DNA from: Deltaproteobacteria bacterium
GTDB taxonomy: Bacteria > Desulfobacterota > Binatia > HRBIN30 > CADEER01
Direction of reading: 5' to 3'
Assembly (NCBI GenBank): GCA_029262455.1
Contig: JAJCZJ010000112.1
Coordinates: forward strand, 1-64,000
DNA: 64,000 nt
Under the pieces are notes generated by a model, which was not told the DNA's origin, searched no databases, and saw only the letters and a list, made by a program, of their open reading frames with translations. Both the position numbers and the translations under genes were made by a program. Positions 1-8,672 of this stretch are shown in pieces (the first letter of the stretch is position 1; each line of letters opens with the position of its first letter).

Positions 1-2
1 AC

Positions 3-1628
3 AACCACTTCGACAGCAGCCTGGGGCAGATGACCCTCACCGACACCAATTGCGCGCTGACCACAGCACCGTCCAAGCAGGACACCGAGATCGTCATGAC
101 GGTCTACGACTCCAGCCCGAACGCAGCAGGTCAGGCGAAGCGGTCCGTGACAGTCCTCGAACCGCCGGCCGAGATCACGTCGTTTTCGGCGACGCCGAAC
201 TTGGTCGACCTGACAACTTCTAGCCAAGTCAAGCTCACCTGGTCCGTCAAAAACCAGCGAGGGGTCCAGATAAACGGTAAAACCGTCACAGGGACATCGA
301 AGGTCTACCCTATCACCGGAACTCAGCAATTTACCCTGACAGCTATCCCGTTCGGCACAACAGACTTACCCGTCCAGAAGACGATTACCGTCTTTGCCTA
401 CAAGACTTACGATCCCGTACTCGTCGGCGCTGCTGACGCGCCTTTCGGCTACGTGTTCAACCAGCCCCCTTCGCTGGTGGTGGCGAACCGAACGGCAAGC
501 GTGATCTACGCCGCCAACCCAAGGACCAGGGTGACCTACCAGATCAACCCGGCGACGAAAACGCTCTATCCGGGCACGATAGACGGCACATTGATCGCGC
601 TCGACGCATCCGAGACGACATTGCTCGCTACTCGCAGGTGGCAGGGTCCCACGTTCACCAACACGACTTTCTATTACGACCCCGGGACTAAAGCCCTGGT
701 CGGATCTAGTACGCTCGACGCACTCTTCGTCTACCAGGTCGCCTTGACCCCCGACGGAACCAAACTATTCGTTCTCACCCCATGGTCAACAAGCGAGTCC
801 TCAATAACGGTGTTCAGCGTGGATCCACCCAACCCGCTAACGCCTATGAAGGGTATCGACGCCGGATCCTACCCGACAGCATTCGTATTCGACGAAGGTG
901 TGGCACCGAAATACCTTTACGTCTGGGCTGGCAACTACTCGGGAATCACGCCTACCGGCGAGGGGCGGCTCTTTGCGATCGATGTCGCCACCAACACGGT
1001 CGCCGCAAAATCGAGCGACACCTACTGCTATTTCGTACACTCGATGGCTGTCGTCAACGACGCTCTCTACGTCGCCTGTACATCCGGGGCGGTAGTTCAC
1101 TTGTTCGACACAAAGACCTTGACCCACACATCCCAGATCACCGTTGGCAATGGCCCGTTCCGGCTCATCGTGAGCCCGGACTCAAAGAAGATCTTCGTCC
1201 CGAATAGTGCCGGCTCGACGGTTTCGGTCATCGATACCACCGACAATACAGTCAGCTCGATCCCCGCGGGCAATGGCCCCTCTGATGTCGCTCTGAGTCC
1301 CAATGGTAGTCTGACGTTCGTGTCGAACTACTGCGACAAGACTCTGACCATCTTCGACCTGATGAACAAAGAAACCGTAGGCACCGTAAGCCTCGGTAGC
1401 AACAACGGCAACCCCCTCGACATCGCTACATACCCGGACCTGAACAACTACACGGATCTCTATATCGCTAAGGCGTACCGCTCTTCACAAGAACTAATGA
1501 CCCCGGGCAGCCGATTCTGCCCCGGTTCGATCTCCGACACTGACCTCAACGTGTCGATCTTGTCCGTACAAGGGCTGGCTCCCACTCCTCACGCCCCCGA
1601 CGCGACAGTCGCAAGCCTGTGCCAATGA
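3..1628 (+). CDS. YVTN beta-propeller protein with Ig-like domain (5' partial)
   Basis: The frame is open to the left edge of the window, so the true start lies outside; the first in-window ATG is at 30. About residues 50-115 after that ATG look like a bacterial Ig-like domain (alternating hydrophobic strands, LTWSVKNQ, FTLTAIP). Most of the rest is a YVTN/Lactonase-type beta-propeller: blades read IVSPDSKKIFVPN, SVIDTTDNTV, VALSPNGSLTFVSN and LTIFDLMNKETVG. Such proteins are usually extracytoplasmic and structural or binding, and no enzymatic residues stand out. The N-terminal signal cannot be checked. Downstream is a 0.7 kb stretch without an intact gene. Confidence 0.8.
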   Translation, partial: NHFDSSLGQMTLTDTNCALTTAPSKQDTEIVMTVYDSSPNAAGQAKRSVTVLEPPAEITSFSATPNLVDLTTSSQVKLTWSVKNQRGVQINGKTVTGTSKVYPITGTQQFTLTAIPFGTTDLPVQKTITVFAYKTYDPVLVGAADAPFGYVFNQPPSLVVANRTASVIYAANPRTRVTYQINPATKTLYPGTIDGTLIALDASETTLLATRRWQGPTFTNTTFYYDPGTKALVGSSTLDALFVYQVALTPDGTKLFVLTPWSTSESSITVFSVDPPNPLTPMKGIDAGSYPTAFVFDEGVAPKYLYVWAGNYSGITPTGEGRLFAIDVATNTVAAKSSDTYCYFVHSMAVVNDALYVACTSGAVVHLFDTKTLTHTSQITVGNGPFRLIVSPDSKKIFVPNSAGSTVSVIDTTDNTVSSIPAGNGPSDVALSPNGSLTFVSNYCDKTLTIFDLMNKETVGTVSLGSNNGNPLDIATYPDLNNYTDLYIAKAYRSSQELMTPGSRFCPGSISDTDLNVSILSVQGLAPTPHAPDATVASLCQ

Positions 1629-1993
1629 GCACCCGAACGATCCGTTAGAGAATCAGACGCTGAGTTCGGCGCACATTTTCAAATCATTCGGCTCCTCTCA
1701 TTCGGCTCCTCGAGGCGCCGCTGCATTCCCCATCCCAGTTGATGAGTCGCACCCTCACGCGCGTAAACGAACCCATCGGCGGGACCGGGAAGCGCAACCT
1801 TAGCGCAATACTTCCTTCCGATAGGGACGCAAAAGACCGCTCACAATCCAAGAGCCACCAACTTGAGTCTACTCATGGATCCCCGTTGTTCGTGACGACT
1901 GGAACACTAGGAATCCAGAGAATTCACAGGCGTGAAACTCCAACCATCGGCGCGATGCCCCGGCTTGGACTCAATGGTTGCAGGAGCCTATGG

Positions 1994-2200
1994 CGACACG
2001 AGGCCGGGGATACGACGGTAGTCCCGATTTTCATTCGACACTGCGACTGGAAGGGTGCACCGTTTGGCGCCGTCCAAAGGCTGCCCGAGGGTGCCGCGCC
2101 GGTGTCCGCATTTGATGACCGCGACGAGGCTTGGGCCGGCGTTGCTTCGGCATTGAGGTTGGTGGTGGAAGGGATCGCGGGGGCGAGAGGTAGGGCCTAG
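1994..2200 (+). pseudogene. TIR-domain remnant (C-terminal part only)
   Basis: The last ~68 codons of an open frame read RHEAGDTTVVPIFIRHCDW, then GAPFGAVQRLPEGAAPV and DEAWAGVASALR. This is the layout of the C-terminal third of bacterial TIR domains (charged helix, V-I-P-I strand, R-x-C-D-W, LP-x-x-x-x-PV, D-E-A-W helix). The ~85 codons before it (from 1739) resemble nothing I know, and the TIR N-terminal half with its BB loop and catalytic glutamate is absent. I read it as a decayed gene fragment next to repeats. A short functional protein is possible but less likely. Confidence 0.6.
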
Positions 2201-2211
2201 TTGGAACGATT

Positions 2212-2229
2212 GTCAGGCTGAAGCCTGAC
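2212..2229. repeat. REP-like short palindrome
   Basis: A perfect inverted repeat: GTCAGGCT, a 2-base GA centre, then AGCCTGAC, followed by CTACGG. Palindromes of this GTCAGGCT...AGCCTGAC type are often dispersed between genes in GC-rich environmental bacteria. It lies just after the TIR remnant. Confidence 0.6.
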
Positions 2230-2254
2230 CTACGGTGATTCGGTGATACAGTGG

Positions 2255-2320
2255 TACGATCGTATGAGCCTGCGAGCCTGCGAGCCTACGAGCCTACGAG
2301 CCTACGAGCCTACGATCGTG
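2255..2320. repeat. 8-bp tandem repeat bracketed by TACGATCG
   Basis: Six direct copies of an 8-mer (GAGCCTGC twice at 2266-2281, GAGCCTAC four times at 2282-2313). The array is flanked by TACGATCGTA at 2255-2264 and TACGATCGTG at 2311-2320. It is non-coding as far as I can see. The near-identical brackets and the G-to-A change between early and late copies suggest slipped-strand expansion. Confidence 0.8.
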
Positions 2321-2355
2321 GCGCTGGCGGCATGCGGGGAGTGCTTGCGGTCGCC

Positions 2356-3570
2356 CTACTCCAGGTTCTCCCAGCGGGCTATGATTGCGGCGCCGACGCT
2401 GTCGCTCCATACGTTGACGCTGGTGCGACACATGTCGAGAACTCGGTCGACGGCGAGGATCAATCCGACGCCTTCCATCGGTAGGCCGACGGCGCGCAAC
2501 ACGACGGCAATCATCACCAGGCCGGCCATCGGAATCCCCGCGGCGCCGATCGAGGCTAGCAGGGCCGTGAAGAAGACCAAAATCTGCTCCGAGAAGCTGA
2601 TCTCGATTCCGTAGACCTGGGCGATGAACATCGCGGCGACGCATTCGTAGAGCGCTGTTCCATCCATGTTGACCGTCGCGCCGAGAGGTAAGACGAAGGA
2701 GGACACCTGATTCGGGACGCCGGCCCGGCGCTCGACGCAGTCCATCGTCAGCGGCAAGGTCGCGGAGCTTGAGGCGCTGGAGAACGCTGTCAGCAGTGCC
2801 GGCGACAGGCTGCGGGCATACTCGATCGGGTTGCGCCCGGTGATCAGGTAGAGCGCCAGCGGCAGCGTCAGGAAGGCGTGCGTGCCCAAGCTCAGCACCA
2901 CCGTCAGCATGAACTTCAGCAACGGGCCAAAGACTTCGATCCCGGCCGTTCCGACGACCTTAGCCATCAGGGCAAATACGCCGATCGGCGCCAAGCGGAT
3001 GATGAAGTCGGTCACGCGCATCATCAGATCGAAAAAGGCAGAAAAGAACCCGACGATCGTGCGCTTCTGATCGGCTGGCAGCTGGTTCGTAAAGATTCCG
3101 AGGACCAAGGAAAAGAAGATGATCCCCAGCATATCGCCGTCGGCCATGGCCTGGATCGGGTTCGAGGGAATGATGCGCAACAACAGGCCACCGATGCTGT
3201 CAACACCAACCGAGAGCCCCTCGGGGACCTCCTGCAAGGGCACTTCCGCGCCGACACCCGGACGAATGAGGTTCACCGCAATCAGACCAACGAAAATCGA
3301 GGCCATGCTCGTAGCCAAATAATACAGGGCCGCCTTGCCCCCGAGCCGGCCGATGCGGGTTGCATCACCGATCCCAGTCGTGCCGACGACCAACGACGAG
3401 ACCACCAGCGGGACGATCACCATCCTCAGGAGACGGAGGAAAACGTCGCCGAGCGGCGACACAATCGTCACGGACTCGCCGAAGACCATCCCAGCCAAGA
3501 CTCCGACGACCAGACCAATCAAGATCTGCCAATGCAATTCACGATACCAGGGGCGGCTCTGTTCACTCAT
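2356..3570 (-). CDS. Sodium:dicarboxylate/glutamate symporter (DAACS family)
   Basis: A 404-residue membrane protein of the DctA/GltP family, importing C4-dicarboxylates or acidic amino acids with Na+ or H+. Family marks are present in order: the serine-rich HP1 loop SSASSSATLPLTM, the TM7 motif GATVNMDGTALYE, and the TM8 motif DRVLDMCRTSVNVWSD. The start is placed at ATG 3570 (MSEQSRPWYRELHWQ), because the upstream extension of the frame is Trp/Arg-rich and unlike the family. Length fits. Divergent from an NtrC-type regulator 124 bp away, which could control it in the way DctD controls dctA. Substrate specificity cannot be read from sequence. Confidence 0.9.
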   Translation of the reverse strand: MSEQSRPWYRELHWQILIGLVVGVLAGMVFGESVTIVSPLGDVFLRLLRMVIVPLVVSSLVVGTTGIGDATRIGRLGGKAALYYLATSMASIFVGLIAVNLIRPGVGAEVPLQEVPEGLSVGVDSIGGLLLRIIPSNPIQAMADGDMLGIIFFSLVLGIFTNQLPADQKRTIVGFFSAFFDLMMRVTDFIIRLAPIGVFALMAKVVGTAGIEVFGPLLKFMLTVVLSLGTHAFLTLPLALYLITGRNPIEYARSLSPALLTAFSSASSSATLPLTMDCVERRAGVPNQVSSFVLPLGATVNMDGTALYECVAAMFIAQVYGIEISFSEQILVFFTALLASIGAAGIPMAGLVMIAVVLRAVGLPMEGVGLILAVDRVLDMCRTSVNVWSDSVGAAIIARWENLE

Positions 3571-3694
3571 CGACGCCTGCGTACCACATGCTCCCCGGCA
3601 TCGCACGCCGGGCGGCGATGGCCAGAATCGCCAAGCATTCCGCCAAGCTGTCCAACGATTGCCACGGCGCACCGGTTCCGCGACAATCGGGCCG

Positions 3695-5041
3695 GTGAAC
3701 ACTTCCGTAGTAATCATCGATGACGAAGAGCGCATGGGACAGATCATCGCCATCGCCCTGCAGCGCAACGAATACGAGTGCCACCCATTCACTGACCCCG
3801 CCGCAGCCTTGGCCCACATTGAGACGAACGCCACCGACGTCGTCATTACCGATCTCAAGATGCCGGACATCGACGGCCTCGAGGTGTTGAGCCGCGTCCG
3901 CCAAGGGTCCGATCCACCTCCGGTAATCCTGATCACCGCACACGGAACCGTCGCCAACGCAGTCGCCGCCATGCGCGATGGGGCCTTCGACTACGTCACA
4001 AAACCCTTCGACAACGACGAACTGCGCGCCATCGTTGGTCGTGCCGCCGAAGTGCACCGTCTGCGCAAAGAAAATCGCAACCTGCGCAAAGACGTCGGCG
4101 AGCGCTATGCGCCGTCATCGATCGTCGCCGAGAGTCCCCCGATGCGCGAGCTGCTCGAGATCCTGCAGCGCGTGGCACCGAGCAAAGCCACCGTGCTGGT
4201 CCAGGGCGAAAGCGGGACCGGGAAGGAACTGGTCGCCCGGTTGCTCCACTATTGGAGCAACCGTGTCGGCGAGCCGTTCGTCGCAGTGAACTGTAAAGCA
4301 TTCGCCGAGGGCGTGCTCGAGAGCGAGCTCTTCGGACACAGCAAGGGCGCCTTTACGGGAGCAACGGCCGACCGACGTGGGTGCTTCGAACGCGCCGCCG
4401 AGGGCACCCTCTTCCTCGACGAGATCGGCGAAGTTTCTCCCGATTTTCAAGCCAAGCTGCTGCGCGTTCTGCAAGATCGCGAGGTATTGCCGGTGGGGGC
4501 TGAACAGCCGCGGCCGATGCGCGCCCGTGTCGTCGCCGCAACCAATCGCGACCTCCGGGCGGAGGTGAGCAGCGGCAACTTCCGCGAGGATCTGTTTTTT
4601 CGGTTGAACGTCATCCCAGTCCAAATCGCCCCCCTGCGCGAGCGCCCGGCCGACATCCTGCCCTTGGCCGAGTTTTTCCTCGCCTCCTATTGCCGAGCCG
4701 AGGGCCGCGACTTGAGCTTCACCGGCGAATGCATCGCTACGCTGCAACAGCAACGGTGGAGCGGAAATGTTCGCGAGCTGGAAAACGCCATCGAACGCGC
4801 CGTCGTCCTCGCCACGGGGACTCAGATTGAAGCGCACGACCTCATGATCACACCACCAGCCTCGGCCCAAGAGAGCAGCGGCGGCGGTGTCACCCTGCGC
4901 GAGCACTTGGATCGCGAGACCGCCGGTCAGGTTCGCCAAGCGCTCGCCGCAACCAACGGCAATCGCGGCGATGCGGCCGAAATCCTCGGAATCGAACGCA
5001 CGACGCTCTACCGGCTGATGAGAAAACACGGTATCGACTGA
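3695..5041 (+). CDS. NtrC-family sigma54-dependent response regulator
   Basis: A 448-residue, three-domain activator. The receiver domain (~1-120) has the acidic pair IIDDEE, the phospho-acceptor region [10 protein letters not shown] and the KPF lysine. The AAA+ domain (~135-370) has Walker A GESGTGKE, the sigma54-contact loop GAFTGA and Walker [13 protein letters not shown]-terminal Fis-type helix-turn-helix follows ([19 protein letters not shown]). All key residues look intact. I chose GTG 3695 because [12 protein letters not shown] begins at the first beta strand; an in-frame extension upstream is unlike the family. Divergent from the symporter gene. No cognate kinase gene is adjacent. Confidence 0.92.
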   Translation: MNTSVVIIDDEERMGQIIAIALQRNEYECHPFTDPAAALAHIETNATDVVITDLKMPDIDGLEVLSRVRQGSDPPPVILITAHGTVANAVAAMRDGAFDYVTKPFDNDELRAIVGRAAEVHRLRKENRNLRKDVGERYAPSSIVAESPPMRELLEILQRVAPSKATVLVQGESGTGKELVARLLHYWSNRVGEPFVAVNCKAFAEGVLESELFGHSKGAFTGATADRRGCFERAAEGTLFLDEIGEVSPDFQAKLLRVLQDREVLPVGAEQPRPMRARVVAATNRDLRAEVSSGNFREDLFFRLNVIPVQIAPLRERPADILPLAEFFLASYCRAEGRDLSFTGECIATLQQQRWSGNVRELENAIERAVVLATGTQIEAHDLMITPPASAQESSGGGVTLREHLDRETAGQVRQALAATNGNRGDAAEILGIERTTLYRLMRKHGID

Positions 5042-5121
5042 ACCAAGCCACCTCGTGGCGACGAATGCGGCTACGAATTGCAAGCTTCGGGGCCGTCACG
5101 TACGGTGCGAGGTTCCCACTT

Positions 5122-6132
5122 ATGGCCACTGCAAAGCATCAGAACCGAAGCCGGATCAAGACTCTGCTGCTGTGCCTCGTCGTCTCATCCCTGTCCTTGA
5201 TTCTGACCGCGGAAGTGGCATTTCGCATTGCCGGCGCGTTCGTCGGCGGTCGAGAGAACCAGGTCCCCACCGACGGCGATCGCTTCCGTATCATGGTCAT
5301 CGGAGACTCTCACGCGTACGGCGCCATGATTCCGGAGAAAGAGGCATTTCCCGCCCATCTCCAGGCAAAACTCGAAGCCGCCCAACCGGGCAAGTACTCG
5401 GTATTCAACCTTGGCGTCCCCGGAACCAACACCGCGCAAGCACTGACTCGTCTACCGACCTTGATCGACACCTATCACCCGCAGATGGTGATCCTTTGGG
5501 GCGGTGTGAACAATGCCTGGAATCGCACCGGCAATTTGTCGCGCACGGATCAGTTGCGAAATCTCGGCGACAGGATTGCTTCACAATCCAAGGTGTACCG
5601 GTTCGTTCGCGTCCTGCTGCACCACCGATCGCTCGACCAATCGGTCGCCGCGGAGGAGCGCGGGTTGGGTCGCCGCCAACCGCAGAAATTCGACTTCGAA
5701 AAACGCATCTGGACCATCAAGCACCCGAGCTACAAAGAAGAAGTGCGCGGCACCGGGCGCAACATGCGCTCGGTCGAAGAGATGGAAGAACAAACGTACC
5801 AAGACGTCATCGCGATGCGCGCCTGGCTTCATGCCCTGGGCATCGAGTTCGTCCTGGTGACGTACCCATCGCCCGAGTCCGCTTTCGGTGCGGCCAACCG
5901 CGGCATCGTCAAAGCGGGGACCGAAACCGGCACACCGATCATCCTCTGGCCCGAACTGCCTGAGTTCAATGACGAGAACGGATTTGAGTGGCTATCCGGA
6001 GCGCATCCAAACGGGCCGCTATACGAGGTCATCGCCGAACGCGCATACGAGGCAATCCTGGCGCTGCACGTCGAACGCAACGCAGGCGTTTCCTCGCCCG
6101 GCGCCGATGACGCATCCAACGCCCCGAATTGA
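5122..6132 (+). CDS. SGNH/GDSL-type hydrolase, membrane-anchored
   Basis: About 336 residues with an N-terminal hydrophobic segment (TLLLCLVVSSLSLILTAEVAF) that acts as a signal or anchor. The SGNH fold follows: block I VIGDSHAYG (nucleophile Ser), a glycine in FNLGVPGTN, block III WGGVNNAW, and near the end GAHPNGPLYEVIAE with the catalytic His. The Asp normally three residues before that His is replaced by Ser (LSGAH), so catalysis may differ. Likely an esterase, lipase or acetyl-ester hydrolase acting in the envelope. An alternative in-frame start lies at 5065. The stop overlaps the next gene by one base (TGATG), suggesting coupling. Confidence 0.8.
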   Translation: MATAKHQNRSRIKTLLLCLVVSSLSLILTAEVAFRIAGAFVGGRENQVPTDGDRFRIMVIGDSHAYGAMIPEKEAFPAHLQAKLEAAQPGKYSVFNLGVPGTNTAQALTRLPTLIDTYHPQMVILWGGVNNAWNRTGNLSRTDQLRNLGDRIASQSKVYRFVRVLLHHRSLDQSVAAEERGLGRRQPQKFDFEKRIWTIKHPSYKEEVRGTGRNMRSVEEMEEQTYQDVIAMRAWLHALGIEFVLVTYPSPESAFGAANRGIVKAGTETGTPIILWPELPEFNDENGFEWLSGAHPNGPLYEVIAERAYEAILALHVERNAGVSSPGADDASNAPN

Positions 6133-6926
6133 TGGACATCGGGTCTTTTCTCGGCCTCAGGGCCACGCACAATAGGCACCGGTGGATCCTGCCGGTCGAA
6201 AAGAAGGTCTGCACACGCGGCGGCTTCATGTTTGGTGGGGCCGGGCTCGCGGCCGCGGTCGCGGCGCTCGAGTCAACATCCGAGCGCAATTTGGTCTGGG
6301 CAACGGCGCAGTACCTGTCGTTCGCCAAACCGCCCTCGATCGTCGACATCGACGTGACGATTCCGGTAGCCGGCCACAACACGACACAGGCACGCGCCAT
6401 CGGGCACGTCCTCGACTCCGAGATCTTCACCGTCAACGCGGCACTCGGTGATCGCCCCTGGCCCGACGCAAGGGAATGGGCTGTTGCACCAACCGTCCGA
6501 CCGCCATTGGAGTGTCCGCCGATGCCCGATTTGGACACGTCGCTCGAGTCGATCGCAACCCGGATCGAGTTTCGGGTCGCCAACGGCCGCTACGGCGAAG
6601 AGCGCGACGGCACCCACAGCACAGACGGCCGATCCGCGCTGTGGACGCGCATTCCCGACATCCCCGTCTCAGCCGGGTCGCTGGCAATCATCGCCGACTG
6701 GGTCCCCTCGGGAGTCGGTCAGGCACTCGGCCGCATGCTCTACGTCAGCAGCCTCGACAACACCCTGCGAATCGTACAGGTGCTGCAAACCGACTGGGTC
6801 CTATGCGACATCCGGATGCACGCCGTACGCAACGGCTACGCCCACGGCGCCATGCACCTGTGGACCGAGTCCGGAGACCTTTTGGCGACGGCCAGCCAGT
6901 CGATGGTCGTCCGCAACCGCGACTAG
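6132..6926 (+). CDS. Acyl-CoA thioesterase II-like (TesB/4HBT_3) protein
   Basis: 264 residues with the double-hotdog layout of TesB-like thioesterases. The N-terminal hotdog shows FGGAGLAAAVAALE and ATAQYLSFAKPPSIVDIDV; the C-terminal one shows ADWVPSGVGQALGR, SSLDNTLRIVQ and GYAHGAMHLWTESGDLLATASQSM, the last being the typical C-terminal strand of the family. It should hydrolyse acyl-CoA to free acid and CoA in the cytoplasm. The ATG overlaps the stop of the SGNH gene. Downstream genes (APH-like phosphotransferase) also belong to acyl-CoA metabolism neighbourhoods. Confidence 0.8.
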   Translation: MDIGSFLGLRATHNRHRWILPVEKKVCTRGGFMFGGAGLAAAVAALESTSERNLVWATAQYLSFAKPPSIVDIDVTIPVAGHNTTQARAIGHVLDSEIFTVNAALGDRPWPDAREWAVAPTVRPPLECPPMPDLDTSLESIATRIEFRVANGRYGEERDGTHSTDGRSALWTRIPDIPVSAGSLAIIADWVPSGVGQALGRMLYVSSLDNTLRIVQVLQTDWVLCDIRMHAVRNGYAHGAMHLWTESGDLLATASQSMVVRNRD

Positions 6927-6984
6927 GGGCACGAACCCCGCCGCCTTCAACCTCCGACACGATACCAGGGAGGTCGCGGCTCCG

Positions 6985-7019
6985 GCCGAGCCGCGGATCA
7001 ATCGCAAACGCGGCTCGGC
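6985..7019 (+). terminator. Hairpin after thioesterase gene
   Basis: A perfect 11-bp stem (GCCGAGCCGCG / CGCGGCTCGGC) with a 13-base loop, 58 bases after the thioesterase stop. No clear U-tract follows, so it may be a weak terminator or an RNA-stabilising hairpin. Confidence 0.45.
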
Positions 7020-7117
7020 AGGAACCGGGCCCTCCCAGGGTTCCGCCGCAAACACGTAGACCTCGCACTCGCAAGGCACAATGTACTAGAGAACCGATGA
7101 AGACTCGGAGACACACA

Positions 7118-8194
7118 ATGGCAGAGGAAAGCAGCCCGCCAAGCGACACATCGACTGGAACCGAAGGGCTCCTCGACATCCAGCGCTTGGCCCGTTGGAT
7201 GGACGAGCACCAGCTCCCCGGGTCTGGTGCACCCCTCTCGGCGACGGCCATCGCGGGCGGTGCGTCGAATGAAATTTTCGAGCTGCGGCGCGGCACCGAA
7301 CGCTTAGTTCTGCGGCGACCGCCGCGCAATGTTCCCCAAGGGCGCAACGCGACGATGCTGCGAGAGTTTCGCGTCATCTCGGCTCTGCGGGACAGCGAGG
7401 TTCCGCACAGCCGCGCCCATGCCTGGTGCGACGACACCGACGTCATCGGGGCGTGCTTCTACATCATGGACCACGTTGATGGCTGGACACCAATGGGACG
7501 AATCGATCCACCATTCGATACTGACATCGAGGCCAAACGCGGTCTCGGGTGGGAGCTGATCGATGCGATTGCCCAACTTGCACAAGTCGATTGGCGCGCT
7601 GGCGGGCTCGAGGATTTTGGCAAGCCAGAGGGCTTCCTCGACCGACAGGTAGATCGTTGGTTACACCATTTGTCCAAGTTCAAGTTCCGCGAGCTGCCCG
7701 GGCTCGAAGAGGCGGGTTCTTGGCTGCGTGCGCACACGCCGAAATCTTTCCGGCCCGGGATCATCCACGGTGACTACCAGTTCGCCAATGTCATGTTTCA
7801 CCATGGCGCACCGGCACGGATGGCCGCTGTCGTTGATTGGGAGATGTCGACCATCGGCGACCCGTTGCTCGATTTGGCGTGGGTATTGATGAGTTGGCCG
7901 AACCCAGAAGAAGAGCAAGCGTCGAAGCAATACTTCGACTACGAGGGCATGCAGTCGCGCGACGAGCTGATCGAGCGGTACGCGAGGCAAACCGGCCTAC
8001 CCGTTGAGCTGATCGACTATTACGTCGTCCTCGCTCGGTTCAAAATGGCTTGCGTGCTCGAGGGTGGTTACGCTCGATACGTTGGGGGCGGCGCCGACAA
8101 TCCGAAGATGGCCGCGTTTGGCGACGTCGTCCTCGACATGGCATCGAGGGCAGCTCAGTTGGCGCGTTCCTCAAAGTTACCCGCAACGCAATAG
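7118..8194 (+). CDS. Phosphotransferase family protein (APH fold, ACAD10/11-like)
   Basis: 358 residues with an aminoglycoside-phosphotransferase fold. Visible are the glycine-rich start AIAGGASNEIFELRRG, the catalytic loop IHGDYQFANVMF (HGD-x4-N) and the metal-binding VVDWEMSTIGDPLLDLAW. Close relatives in proteobacteria and actinobacteria are the kinase-like partners of acyl-CoA dehydrogenases (ACAD10/11 type), acting on hydroxyacyl-CoA, rather than antibiotic-resistance enzymes. I chose ATG 7118 because GGAG lies 7 bases upstream; ATG 7097 is possible. Confidence 0.85.
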   Translation: MAEESSPPSDTSTGTEGLLDIQRLARWMDEHQLPGSGAPLSATAIAGGASNEIFELRRGTERLVLRRPPRNVPQGRNATMLREFRVISALRDSEVPHSRAHAWCDDTDVIGACFYIMDHVDGWTPMGRIDPPFDTDIEAKRGLGWELIDAIAQLAQVDWRAGGLEDFGKPEGFLDRQVDRWLHHLSKFKFRELPGLEEAGSWLRAHTPKSFRPGIIHGDYQFANVMFHHGAPARMAAVVDWEMSTIGDPLLDLAWVLMSWPNPEEEQASKQYFDYEGMQSRDELIERYARQTGLPVELIDYYVVLARFKMACVLEGGYARYVGGGADNPKMAAFGDVVLDMASRAAQLARSSKLPATQ

Positions 8195-8277
8195 CAGCGC
8201 CGCTTTTCGTCGGCTCTCATCGACTTGCTATGGCTCTTGCGCTTGCTTACGCTCAACCCCAAAGAATGGAGGAATCA

Positions 8278-8670
8278 ATGCTTCTGAAATCACTACGACT
8301 TTCGGTGATCGCCTTTGCTGTAGCCATGTTGTCGTCGGCCGCCTGCGCCGACCATCACGCAGAAGGCGAGGCCAAGGAAAGTAAACCTGATGTCCGCCTC
8401 ACCATCGTGAACGTCATGACACCGCAGGGCGTGAAGATTTGGACGCCCGAGTCGATCTTTGCCAAAAAGGGCGACACGGTTCAGCTGCGGCTGATCAACA
8501 AGCTCGACAAAGAACACGGCTACTCGATTCACGCGTTCGGTGTCGAGAAGGTGGTCGCAGCGGAATCGGCCGAGACCGTCAACTTCACCGCCGACAAAGC
8601 CGGAATCTTCCCTATCTCCTGCCAGCTCCACCCGCCACACGTCGCGGGGCAGATCGTCGTACTCGAATAG
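8278..8670 (+). CDS. Secreted cupredoxin-domain protein
   Basis: 130 residues: a signal peptide ending near SSAACADHH (possible lipoprotein or Sec cleavage), then one beta-sandwich cupredoxin domain. The putative copper ligands are His in GYSIHAFGV and the Cys/His cluster ISCQLHPPHVAGQ near the C terminus. The usual methionine of type 1 copper sites is not obvious. The start is well supported by AATGGAGGA just upstream. A periplasmic electron carrier or copper-binding protein. The stop is two bases before the next ATG, so it is co-transcribed with a dihaem cytochrome c, a likely redox partner. Confidence 0.85.
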   Translation: MLLKSLRLSVIAFAVAMLSSAACADHHAEGEAKESKPDVRLTIVNVMTPQGVKIWTPESIFAKKGDTVQLRLINKLDKEHGYSIHAFGVEKVVAAESAETVNFTADKAGIFPISCQLHPPHVAGQIVVLE

Positions 8671-8672
8671 GC

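Noticed and set aside
1739-1993. N-terminal part of the open frame that ends in the TIR remnant
   Set aside because: No resemblance to TIR N termini, no ribosome site, and Ser/Arg-rich chance-like composition.
5055-5963. Long alternative frame over the SGNH hydrolase gene
   Set aside because: Arg/Pro/His-rich shadow of the real gene in another frame, a common artefact at this GC content.
6476-7117. Upstream extension of the phosphotransferase frame
   Set aside because: It overlaps the thioesterase gene and is Arg/Pro-rich; the ribosome site at 7107-7110 supports the start at 7118.
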